A stretch of 64,000 nt of DNA, from assembly GCF_014650595.1 (NCBI RefSeq), contig NZ_BMVG01000030.1:1-64000 (forward strand), read 5' to 3'. Both the position numbers and the translations under genes were made by a program. Source of the DNA: Streptomyces alanosinicus. Lineage in GTDB: Bacteria > Actinomycetota > Actinomycetes > Streptomycetales > Streptomycetaceae. Positions within the stretch are counted from its first letter, which is position 1; each line of letters begins with the position of its first letter. This document shows, one piece after another, positions 43,714 to 51,768 of the stretch. The notes under the pieces were generated by a model, which was not told the origin of the DNA, searched no databases, and saw only the letters and a list, made by a program, of their open reading frames with translations.

Positions 43714-44481
43714 TCAGATCCCCACATCGAAGCCGCCGGACCAGATCTGCATCTGCTGCACCAGACTGTCCCAGGCACCGGTCAGCAGCAGCACACCGGT
43801 CACGATCATCATCGTCCCGCCGATGCGCATCACCCAGACATAGTGGCGCTTGACCCAGGCGAAGGCGCCGAGCGCCTTGCGGAAGGCCACGGCGGCGAGC
43901 ACGAAGGGCAGGCCGAGACCGATGCAGTAGACGACCATCAGCAGGGCGCCGCGCCCGGCGCTCGACTCCCGCATGGCGAGGATGTTCACCGACGACAGCG
44001 TCGGGCCCAGGCAGGGGGTCCAGCCGATCCCGAACAGGGCTCCCACGATCGGCGCGCCCACCAGGCCGGTCGTCGGCCGCTTGTGGAAGCGGAACTCGCG
44101 CTGGGTGAACCAGGGCATCAGCCCCATGAAGAAGACGCCCATGAGGATCATGAACACGCCGAGCACTTGGGACAGTACGTCCTTGTGCTCCTGCAGGGTC
44201 CAGCCGAAGGAGCCGAACAGGGCTCCGGTGGAGATGAACACGGCGCTGAAGCCGAGCACGAACAGGGAGGCCCCGGTCACCATCCGCCAGCGCCGGGCCT
44301 CGCCGAGGTCGGTGCCGGCGACTCCGGTGACGTAGGAGAGATAGCCGGGGACGAGCGGCAGGACGCAGGGCGAGAAGAAGGAGACGAGCCCGCCGATCAG
44401 GGCGATCGGCGCGGCCGCGAGCAAGGCGCCGTGCAGCACGGTCTGGTTCTGGCCCACCGCCAGCATCAGCGTCGCGCTCAC
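43714..44481 (-). CDS. ccdA: Cytochrome c biogenesis protein CcdA
   Basis: 255 residues, six membrane segments. Both redox cysteines are in place: FFSPCVLPLVPGYLSYVTG and GIGWTPCLGPTLS. It carries electrons from cytoplasmic thioredoxin to the outside ResA-type reductase encoded upstream. Start GTG/ATG at 44481, immediately after the resA stop. Confidence 0.93.
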   Translation of the reverse strand: MSATLMLAVGQNQTVLHGALLAAAPIALIGGLVSFFSPCVLPLVPGYLSYVTGVAGTDLGEARRWRMVTGASLFVLGFSAVFISTGALFGSFGWTLQEHKDVLSQVLGVFMILMGVFFMGLMPWFTQREFRFHKRPTTGLVGAPIVGALFGIGWTPCLGPTLSSVNILAMRESSAGRGALLMVVYCIGLGLPFVLAAVAFRKALGAFAWVKRHYVWVMRIGGTMMIVTGVLLLTGAWDSLVQQMQIWSGGFDVGI

Positions 44482-44482
44482 G

Positions 44483-45073
44483 TCACTTCTCCGCGAGGAC
44501 GGGCTTGAGCATCTTCAGCAAAGACGTGTCGTCGAGCGCTTCCAGGGCCCGCGCGGCGACCTTCCCGTGCCTGTCGATGACGAGCGTGGAGGGGATCAGC
44601 TGCGGGTTGAGCGTGCCCTTCTCGAAGCGCAGCATCAGCTTGCCCGTGGGGTCGTACAGGCTCGGGTAGCCGATCCCGTGTTCCTTCTCGAAGTTCACCG
44701 CGGGGGTGGTGCTGGTGTCGCGGGTGTTGATCCCGACGAACTGCACACCCTTGCCCGCGTACTGCTTCGACACCTTCGAGAAGTACGTGGCCTCCTCGCG
44801 GCACGGCCCGCACCAGGAGCCCCAGACGTTGATGACGACGACCTGGCCCTTGTAGTCGGCGACGTCCAGGGACTTGCCGTCGATGGTCTGGCCGGACAGG
44901 TCCGGCGCCGCCGCGCGCTGACCCGCGGCCACGGTGTCGATGCCGTTGTTGCCGGTGACGAAGTTGGTGTTGCCACCGCCGCCGGAGGTGCCGCCCTTGC
45001 CGCACGCGGACAGGGTCAGGGCCGCCGCCGCGGCCATGGCGCCGAGCAGGACGGCGCGGCTACGGGTACTCAT
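44483..45073 (-). CDS. resA: ResA-type thiol-disulfide reductase lipoprotein
   Basis: 196 residues. Lipobox LTLSAC (Cys near 24), thioredoxin fold with GSWCGPCREEA. It reduces the haem-site cysteines of apocytochrome c at the outer membrane face. First gene of the resA-ccdA-resB-ccsB operon. Confidence 0.92.
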   Translation of the reverse strand: MSTRSRAVLLGAMAAAAALTLSACGKGGTSGGGGNTNFVTGNNGIDTVAAGQRAAAPDLSGQTIDGKSLDVADYKGQVVVINVWGSWCGPCREEATYFSKVSKQYAGKGVQFVGINTRDTSTTPAVNFEKEHGIGYPSLYDPTGKLMLRFEKGTLNPQLIPSTLVIDRHGKVAARALEALDDTSLLKMLKPVLAEK

Positions 45074-45220
45074 GTGAAAAGTTTCGCATGCCAGTTCCGG
45101 GGATTTCGCGCGCCCCCCTGTCGGGCGGAAAACCGCATTTCAGGAGCTACTTACACGGGACATTTCCGACAGGGGGTCACACCGGAAGCGGACCAGGGCC
45201 GCACCGGGCCCTGCCGGGCC

Positions 45221-46483
45221 TCAGGCGAGGAACGTCTTCCAGCCGCCGGTGGGCTGCGCTCCGACCCCCAGCGTGCGCAGCTTGGCGAGCACCTCGGGCT
45301 TCTGTACGTCCATCCAGTCGACGAACTGCCGGAAGGAGACCATCCGGACGTCCGCGCCCTTCTCCTTCTCCGCCGCGATGTGCTTGAAGGCCTCCTCGAC
45401 GGAATCCATGTAGATGCCGCCGTTCCAGTGCTCGAAGTGATTGCCGATGAAGAACGGCGCCCGGTTCGTCTCGTACGCCCGCGTAAAGCCCGCGATGTAC
45501 GCACCCGCGGACTGCTTGCGCCAGCCCGGGTAGTTGTAGGCGGGCGCATGGGTCGAGTTCTTGGACTGGTTGGCCATCATGTTGTAGTCCATCGAGAGGA
45601 CCTCGAAGGAACGACCGGGGAAAGGTACCTGCTGCAGCGGCAGGTCCCAGATGCCGAGCCGCTTCACCGGCCACACCTGAAGGCCGCCCGGCGAGGAGGC
45701 GTCGTAGCGCCAGCCCAGCTTCTTGGCCGTGGGCAGCAGGTTGTTCTGGCCGAGCAGACAGGGCGTGCGGCCGCCGGCCAGCTCCTTGTCGTAGTCGAAC
45801 GGCAGGGAGGGCATGTCGGACCAGCCGGTGTTGGTCCGCCACTCCTTCACGAACGCCTTGGCCTGCCGGATCTCGCTCTCCCACTGCTGCGGGGTCCACC
45901 ACTTCACCGAGCCGTGGGCCTCACCGCAGAAGTGCCCGTTGAAGTGGGTGCCTATCTCATGACCCTCCAGCCAGGCCCGGCGCACATTGGTGAGGGTCAT
46001 CTTGATGTGCTCGTCGGTGAGGTAGCCGATGTCGGAGGCACCGCGCAGGTTGTTCGGCGGCTCGTACATCCGCTTCTTCGCCTCGGGCAGCAGATACAGC
46101 CCCGAGAGGAAGAAGGTCATGCTCGCGCCGTGCTGCTTGGCGAGGTCCAGAAAGCGCGGGAAGAGTCCGTTGCCGACCTCGCCGGCACCGTCCCAGGAAA
46201 AGATCACGAACTGCGGCGGGGTCTGGCCCGGCTCCAGCGGCTCGGGCTTGTCCGGCTGGTGGGGCTGCTTGCCCGTGAAGGACGTGGAGCCGTCCCCGAT
46301 CGGCCGGCCGGCCGTCGAGCCTCCCCCGTCCTGGCCGTTCTTCCCCTGATCGGAACCGGTCGAGTGCCCGGCACCGTCCGATGAGGTGCCGGTCCCGCAA
46401 CCGGCGAGGGTGGCGGCGGCGGCCGCACCCGCACCCAGGCCGAGTATTCCCCGGCGGGAGAGAGTCCGGGAGACGGTGCGCAT
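45221..46483 (-). CDS. Polysaccharide-deacetylase-like lipoprotein (Tat signal)
   Basis: 420 residues from ATG at 46483. Twin-arginine signal with lipobox: LSRRGILGLG then ATLAGC. The domain has FSWDGAGEV, MTFFLSGLYLL and EIGTHFNGHFCG, similar to NodB deacetylases with a first Asp and HxxxH-like pair (THFNGHF), so metal binding is plausible. It likely modifies wall or extracellular glycan. Located between resA and the phosphatase gene on the same strand. Confidence 0.83.
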   Translation of the reverse strand: MRTVSRTLSRRGILGLGAGAAAAATLAGCGTGTSSDGAGHSTGSDQGKNGQDGGGSTAGRPIGDGSTSFTGKQPHQPDKPEPLEPGQTPPQFVIFSWDGAGEVGNGLFPRFLDLAKQHGASMTFFLSGLYLLPEAKKRMYEPPNNLRGASDIGYLTDEHIKMTLTNVRRAWLEGHEIGTHFNGHFCGEAHGSVKWWTPQQWESEIRQAKAFVKEWRTNTGWSDMPSLPFDYDKELAGGRTPCLLGQNNLLPTAKKLGWRYDASSPGGLQVWPVKRLGIWDLPLQQVPFPGRSFEVLSMDYNMMANQSKNSTHAPAYNYPGWRKQSAGAYIAGFTRAYETNRAPFFIGNHFEHWNGGIYMDSVEEAFKHIAAEKEKGADVRMVSFRQFVDWMDVQKPEVLAKLRTLGVGAQPTGGWKTFLA

Positions 46484-46629
46484 GGAAATCCCCGATTCGT
46501 CGCGCCTACTGGTAGTCACCCAGTGAGAGGGCACGACGATCGGGGAGGTTCACCTGGATTCTTATGTTTTTCGCAATATCTCCGGCAAATTGCTCTACGG
46601 CAAGTCAAATAACCTGCTGGAGAGGTGAG

Positions 46630-47367
46630 TTACGCGCCGAAGGCCTTGCCCTTTCCCTGCACCGGTTTGGCACCGGCCCGCAGATGGGCCGGGACGAGAT
46701 CGATGGCGGGCTCGCTGTAGCCGACCGACACGATCTTGTCGCCCAGATAGGTGAAGGTCGTCAGGGAGGCCAGGGTGCACTGCCGCTTGCGCGGATCGTG
46801 CCACAGCCGCCGCCGCTCCACATAGGACCGCACGATCCAGATCGGCAGCTGATGACTGACCAGCACCGCCTCGTGCCCGCGGGCGGCGTCCTTGGCCGCG
46901 TTCAGCGCGCCGGTCATCCGCACCACCTGGTCGACGTACGGCTCGCCCCAGGACGGCTTGAACGGGTTGACCAGGTGCTTCCAGTTCTCCGGCCGCTGCA
47001 GCGCGCCGTCCCCCACCCCGAAGGTCTTGCCCTGGAAGACGTTGTCGGCCTCGATGAGCCGCTCGTCGGTGTCCAGGTCGAGACTGTGCGCCTTGGCGAT
47101 CGGGGCGGCCGTCTCCTGCGCCCGCTCCAGCGGCGAGGCGCAGACGTACGTCACATCCCGCGCGGCGAGATGCTCGGCGACCCGGTCGGCCATCTGCCGG
47201 CCCAGCTCGGACAGGTGGTATCCGGGCAGCCGCCCGTACAGAATCCCGTCCGGGTTGTCGACCTCGCCGTGCCGCATGACATGGACGACGGTGACGTCCT
47301 TGTCCCTGGCACCGCCGCCGATGCCGGTGCTGCCGCCGATGCCGGTGCTGCCAATGCTGTTGCTCAC
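46630..47367 (-). CDS. Histidine phosphatase family protein (phosphoglycerate-mutase-like)
   Basis: 245 residues. The phosphohistidine motif is VVHVMRHGEVDNPDG and the second catalytic block is VLVSHQLPIWIVRSY. It is a cytoplasmic phosphatase of unknown substrate. Overlaps hemL by four bases, so translated with it. The first about 22 residues are a Gly/Ser repeat with no role evident. Confidence 0.88.
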   Translation of the reverse strand: MSNSIGSTGIGGSTGIGGGARDKDVTVVHVMRHGEVDNPDGILYGRLPGYHLSELGRQMADRVAEHLAARDVTYVCASPLERAQETAAPIAKAHSLDLDTDERLIEADNVFQGKTFGVGDGALQRPENWKHLVNPFKPSWGEPYVDQVVRMTGALNAAKDAARGHEAVLVSHQLPIWIVRSYVERRRLWHDPRKRQCTLASLTTFTYLGDKIVSVGYSEPAIDLVPAHLRAGAKPVQGKGKAFGA

Positions 47368-48689
47368 GCGGTGGCCTCCGCAGCCGCCCGGGCCGCCGCC
47401 GGAAGGGCGTCGGCGATCTTCTGGATGGCCCGCTCGTCGTGGGCCGTGGACACGAACCAGGACTCGAAGGACGACGGCGGCAGATAGACGCCGTTCGACA
47501 GCAGCGAGTGGAAGAACGCCGTGAAGCGGAACGACTCCTGCCGCTTGGCGTCCTCGTAGTCCCGCACCTGCCGGTCGGTGAAGAACACGGAGAACATGTT
47601 GGAGGCGGTCTGCAGTCGGTGTGCGACGCCCTCCTTGTTCAGCGCCTCGGTGACGAGGGCCTGGATCCGCCGCGACACCTCGTCGACGGTGTCGTAGGCG
47701 GCGTCGTCGAGGAGCCGCAGCTGGGCGAGGCCGGCGGCGGTGGCGACGGGGTTACCGGACAGCGTGCCGGCCTGGTACACGGGCCCGGCGGGCGCGAGAT
47801 GCGCCATGACGTCGGCCCGCCCGCCGAAGGCGGCGGCGGGGAAGCCCCCGCCCATGACCTTCCCGAAGGTCATCAGATCCGGCTTGACCCCGTCGATGCC
47901 GTACCACCCGGCGCGACTCGTACGGAACCCCGTCATGACCTCGTCGGAGATGTAGAGCGCGCCGTTCTTCCCGCAGGCGTCCTTCAGGCCCTGGTTGAAG
48001 CCGGGGTTCGGCGGGACGACGCCCATGTTCCCCGGCGAGGCCTCGGTGATCACACAGGCGATCTCGCCCGGGAACCGGTGGAAGGCCTCCTGCACGGCCT
48101 CCAGATCGTTGTACGGCAGCACGATCGTGTCGCCGGCCTGGGCGCCGGTGACACCGGGCGTGTCCGGCAGTCCGAACGTGGCGAGCCCGCTGCCGGCCGC
48201 GGCGAGCAGCGCGTCCACGTGCCCGTGGTAGCACCCGGCGAACTTGATCACCTTGGACCGCCCGGTGAACCCGCGGGCGAGCCGGATCGCGGACATGGTC
48301 GCCTCGGTCCCGCTGCTGACGAGCCGGACCTGCGCCACGGGCTCGACCCTGGCGACGATCTCCTCGGCGAGCGCGACCTCTCCCTCGCCGGGCGTGCCGA
48401 AGGACGTACCGCGGGCGACGGCCTCCTGGACGGCGGCGATGACCTCGGGGTGCGCGTGCCCGAGGATCATGGGCCCCCAGGAGCAGACGAGATCCACATA
48501 CTCCCGCCCGTCGGCGTCGGTCAGATAGGGACCGCTGCCGGACACCATGAAGCGGGGCGTGCCGCCGACGGCGCGGAAGGCGCGCACCGGCGAGTTCACA
48601 CCGCCGGGGGTGACGACGGAGGCACGGTCGAAGAGCGCCTGGGAGGCGGGCGCATCGTAGGAATAGGGCGTTTCGCTCAGGGCACTCAT
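47364..48689 (-). CDS. hemL: Glutamate-1-semialdehyde 2,1-aminomutase
   Basis: 441 residues, family length. The PLP lysine is in TFGKVMGGG (about 275-283), with SSGTEATMSAIRLARG for cofactor phosphate. It makes 5-aminolevulinate for haem, which fits the neighbouring cytochrome c genes. First gene of a two-gene unit with the phosphatase. Confidence 0.95.
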   Translation of the reverse strand: MSALSETPYSYDAPASQALFDRASVVTPGGVNSPVRAFRAVGGTPRFMVSGSGPYLTDADGREYVDLVCSWGPMILGHAHPEVIAAVQEAVARGTSFGTPGEGEVALAEEIVARVEPVAQVRLVSSGTEATMSAIRLARGFTGRSKVIKFAGCYHGHVDALLAAAGSGLATFGLPDTPGVTGAQAGDTIVLPYNDLEAVQEAFHRFPGEIACVITEASPGNMGVVPPNPGFNQGLKDACGKNGALYISDEVMTGFRTSRAGWYGIDGVKPDLMTFGKVMGGGFPAAAFGGRADVMAHLAPAGPVYQAGTLSGNPVATAAGLAQLRLLDDAAYDTVDEVSRRIQALVTEALNKEGVAHRLQTASNMFSVFFTDRQVRDYEDAKRQESFRFTAFFHSLLSNGVYLPPSSFESWFVSTAHDERAIQKIADALPAAARAAAEATA

Positions 48690-49224
48690 GACGTGCGGCT
48701 TCTCCGGCTTCTCGGACTCCGGTGACGTGATGACCTCCTCAGGGTAGGCCGCGGCCCGACCACAGCGGGGGTCGGCTCGGGATCGGGGCGGATCGGGGGG
48801 CGGGGCGGGGCCTGGATCCGGGCGCGGGTCGGGGCTCCGTCATCCACCGCCGCCGTCCGCCATCTGCGAGACTGAGACCTGATACACACAGCTCATACGC
48901 ACGTAATGATCAGGGGCCGGAAAGAACCCGTGGACTGTTGTTCAACCGCACGTTTCGGCGGGCGGACGTGGGGGAGGTCACTGACACGATGATCGGGTTG
49001 CGCGGCGGGGGCCACGCGTCCTAGAAAAGCAGTCGGGTGGAGATATGCATCGCGGTGGCGGACTGGGCGAGGGGACTGATGACCTGGGTCCTCGACGTGC
49101 CCGGCGGGGAAGGCACCGGCGCGACGCGGAGGAAGCGACCGAAGCACGTCACACACAGGGTGTACCGGGTGAGCCCGAGCGGCGGGCCGACCGTCTCAGG
49201 GCGGGGAGCAGGAATGGTGGTCGG
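48690..49224. other. Intergenic region upstream of hemL and the plus-strand unknown gene
   Basis: 535 bp with no convincing gene. It must hold divergent promoters for hemL and for the gene at 49,225. I saw no clear -10/-35 pair and no riboswitch. Confidence 0.4.
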
Positions 49225-49662
49225 GTGGGGGTGACGTACAAATACTTCGGTGCGCCGGACGGCGCGACCGCGGCCCGCGTTCCCATCTCGATGCGCCCGG
49301 AGGAACTCGGCGGCGACGAGCTGGGCATGAACGGCATGTTCACCAAGATCAAGCCGGAGACGATGGCCGCGATGGTGCTGACCGGCATCGAGGGCGTCCC
49401 CCTGCACAAGGTCCCGCCCCTGGAACTGGTCGTCCTGCACCCCGACTACGCGGTCGTGAAGCTCCCCATGACCGTCGTCGACCCCTTGCGCGGCATCGGC
49501 GAGGAAGCGGTCGGCGCGGCCGCCTTCATCTGGTCTACGGTCCCTGACCGCGGGGGTCCGCGGGACGCGTTCAACGTGTACCAGTTGCTGCACGAGTGGC
49601 AGGACTTCTCGCATCGGTTGCATGAGGCGGGGCATCAGCCGTATTGCTTGGTGTGGCCCTGA
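49225..49662 (+). CDS. Conserved hypothetical protein
   Basis: 145 residues from GTG at 49225 (GTG at 49231 is an alternative). One small alpha+beta domain with no signal peptide or membrane segment; motifs PISMRPEELGGDELGMNG and LLHEWQDFSHRLHEAGHQ. I recall similar proteins next to hemL in other Streptomyces, without function. Ends at a strong hairpin. Confidence 0.7.
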   Translation: MGVTYKYFGAPDGATAARVPISMRPEELGGDELGMNGMFTKIKPETMAAMVLTGIEGVPLHKVPPLELVVLHPDYAVVKLPMTVVDPLRGIGEEAVGAAAFIWSTVPDRGGPRDAFNVYQLLHEWQDFSHRLHEAGHQPYCLVWP

Positions 49663-49682
49663 GCTGGGGTTTCAGGGGTTTC

Positions 49683-49705
49683 GGGCGGGGTTTCTGACCC
49701 CGCCC
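49683..49705 (+). terminator. Terminator hairpin
   Basis: GGGCGGGGT (49683-49691), five-base loop, ACCCCGCCC (49697-49705). It closes the conserved chromosomal side just before the island repeat. Confidence 0.82.
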
Positions 49706-49740
49706 TCGTCATGTGCGGAGAGAGGCCGTCAGGCGGCCAG
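49705..49740. repeat. Left 36-bp direct repeat of the defence island (attachment-site-like)
   Basis: Matches 56133-56168 at 31 of 36 positions, ending in GTCAGGCGGCCAG. On the minus strand it includes the C-terminal LAA-stop codons of a tyrosine integrase, so a former integrase 3' end may lie here too. Confidence 0.7.
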
Positions 49741-50026
49741 GGCACATTGAGGGCACATGGGTTGTGATCAGGGCACTGGCGTGCGCCGCGCCCTTCCCTG
49801 TAGCTCGTGCTCTGCCCGTCCCGGTACTGCGCGTAGGTCGATGGGATGCCGGTGACGCGTTGTGCATTCAACATTGCCCATCGTCAGAGGCATGCGCCAG
49901 AATCATCGGGCATTTGACAAAACCTCGTGCCACAGACGATCCCGCAGGCTTCCGCGAACTGCTCGGGTGTCCGCTTGACGGGCGGCGTTGGGGGCGAGTG
50001 AGTTCTGTTGCGGGAAGGACACCGCT

Positions 50027-50770
50027 GTGGAGAGCGCCGCTGGAAGCGCGAAGCCAGGAGCCTTACGCGCTTCGGCTGAGGCCGCTGTATCCCTTCTAAC
50101 CGACGACCGCGTCCCTTACCTCGCCCGGCTCCCGGAGGCGGCCTCGGTGGCGTTGATCAGCGCCGGAACCGAGCTGCGTTATCCCGCTCGTACCGCCCTG
50201 CTCATGAAGGGCGAGCCGTCCTCCCACGTCCTGCTCGTCCTGGAAGGTTGGGTGAAGGTGACCGACGGTTCCCCCGGCGGGCACGAAGCACTGCTGGCTC
50301 TGCGCGGGCCTGGGGACGTCATTGGCGAAAGCGCCGCGCTCGAGGACACGTCACGGTCCGCTTCGGTGACCACCTTGGAGCCGGTGAGGGCAGTGGTCAT
50401 CTCGGCGGACCGCTTCAAGGCGTACCTTGACGCGCACCCGACCGCGGCGCGTCAGCTCATGGCCGTGGTCACAGACCGAATGCGTGCCGCGGACCGCAAG
50501 CGGCTGGAGCTCGCGGCCTGCGGCGTCAAGGAGAGACTGGCGCGCCTGCTGCTGGAGCTGGCTCAGCACCACGGTGAGGCGGTACCGGAGGGCGTTCTCG
50601 TCAGAGTGCCGCTCACTCAGCAGGAGCTCGCCGGAGCAGTGGGGTCGTCTCGTGAGTCGGTTACTCGGCTTCTTCGTGAACTACGGGAGCGCGGCTACGT
50701 CACCACGCACCGTCAGTCCCTGGTGGTAGTCAAGCCGGAGATGCTGCGGCGGATCGGCGGCTCTGCGTAA
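50027..50770 (+). CDS. Crp/Fnr-family cyclic-nucleotide-type regulator
   Basis: 247 residues from GTG at 50027 (GGGAAGGA ahead). cNMP-binding domain about 30-140: the phosphate-binding cassette is IGESAALEDTSRSASV, with the conserved Gly-Glu and Arg intact. Winged helix at about 170-235 (TQQELAGAVGSSRESVTRLL). It can probably bind a cyclic nucleotide. It lies 167 bp before a cyclase-like gene in the same orientation, suggesting that it senses the product or controls the defence operon. Confidence 0.87.
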   Translation: MESAAGSAKPGALRASAEAAVSLLTDDRVPYLARLPEAASVALISAGTELRYPARTALLMKGEPSSHVLLVLEGWVKVTDGSPGGHEALLALRGPGDVIGESAALEDTSRSASVTTLEPVRAVVISADRFKAYLDAHPTAARQLMAVVTDRMRAADRKRLELAACGVKERLARLLLELAQHHGEAVPEGVLVRVPLTQQELAGAVGSSRESVTRLLRELRERGYVTTHRQSLVVVKPEMLRRIGGSA

Positions 50771-50937
50771 TCCGTCACACCAACCGTGCGGCAACGATCC
50801 TCGCGGCGCACGACGTGCTGGTTGACCCTGGGTATGGAGTGCTCGGACAGCCAGGGCGGTCGGCCCGGTGGTCGATTCGCCCTCCTGCACTTCGCTTTGG
50901 CCTGACGCGCCGGTCGCGCGCTTCTGAGGAGAGACAC

Positions 50938-51768
50938 ATGGCGGAACCCAGCAACAAGACGATCCTGCTCATGGACATGGAGGGATCGGGGCGGCGTCGC
51001 GACAGCGAACAAGCCGTCATTCACCGCATGTTGTACAGAGTCCTCCACGAGACGCTGTCGGCTGCCGCCATCGAGCCGACCGAGTATCGCAGCGAGGACC
51101 GCGGCGACGGCGTCTTCGTCCTCATCGATCCGGCCGTGCCGAAGCCCGCGCTGCTCAGGGCCTTGCTGACGGCGACACCTGAGCAACTCGTCAGCACCAA
51201 TCGGCTGGCCGCCGAGGGTGCTCGGATCAGGCTGCGGATCGTCGTCCATACAGGCGAAGTGGCACTGGACGAGTTCGGTGCAGTGGGCGCGGATCTCGTC
51301 CATGCCTTCCGGCTCCTTGACGCACCGGCGCTACGAAAGGAGCTTGTCGCTACGTCGGAGCCGAGTGTCCTTTGCGTGTCCAACGCCGTGTATCAGGGCG
51401 TTGTGCGTCACGCGCATCCGGGTGTACGGCCCGAGCAGTTCCACCCGCTGACCGTCGACAGCAAAGAAGGTGCCACGCTGACGGGCTGGTACCACGACAT
51501 CTCGCGACGGCACACCGACACCGCCGGATCGGAGCAGCCCGCCGCGGAGTCGACCTCATCGTCCATCCCCGCGCAGGCGGCCGCACCGGTACCCAGGACT
51601 GAGCACTCGGCCGACGCGGCTCCGGCTCCGGCGCTGCACACGCGCACCGGCAACTTCTTCTTCGGGACCGCGAGCATCGCCGGGGACGCCATTGCGGGTG
51701 ACAAGCACGTTGGTACCCGCTCCACCGAGTCGACTCGGCATCGGGACGTGGAAGGAAGCGGAGAGTGA
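50938..51768 (+). CDS. Class III nucleotide-cyclase-like protein (PycC-like) with GDxxAGDK tail
   Basis: 276 residues, strong GAGGAGAG site before ATG. The fold follows class III cyclases: LLMDMEGSG (Asp13), RGDGVF (Asp57) as the two metal sites, IRLRIVVHTGEV and GADLVHAFRLL. The Arg of the NxxxR motif is present (Arg125), but by my alignment the Asn position is Val121. A Ser/Ala/Pro linker leads to SIAGDAIAGDKHVG (246-259). The TGA overlaps the next GTG by four bases. With a Pycsar-type effector in the same operon, a pyrimidine-cyclase role is likely but not proven. Confidence 0.8.
   Translation: MAEPSNKTILLMDMEGSGRRRDSEQAVIHRMLYRVLHETLSAAAIEPTEYRSEDRGDGVFVLIDPAVPKPALLRALLTATPEQLVSTNRLAAEGARIRLRIVVHTGEVALDEFGAVGADLVHAFRLLDAPALRKELVATSEPSVLCVSNAVYQGVVRHAHPGVRPEQFHPLTVDSKEGATLTGWYHDISRRHTDTAGSEQPAAESTSSSIPAQAAAPVPRTEHSADAAPAPALHTRTGNFFFGTASIAGDAIAGDKHVGTRSTESTRHRDVEGSGE

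Noticed and set aside
49635..49874. Minus-strand frame of 79 codons near the left island repeat
   Set aside because: No ribosome site and no family match; it crosses the repeat and the preceding gene's end. A remnant of integrase 3' sequence is more likely.
48690..50026. tRNA gene as the integration site of the island
   Set aside because: I could not find a cloverleaf or a T-loop GTTCGA sequence by eye in this stretch.
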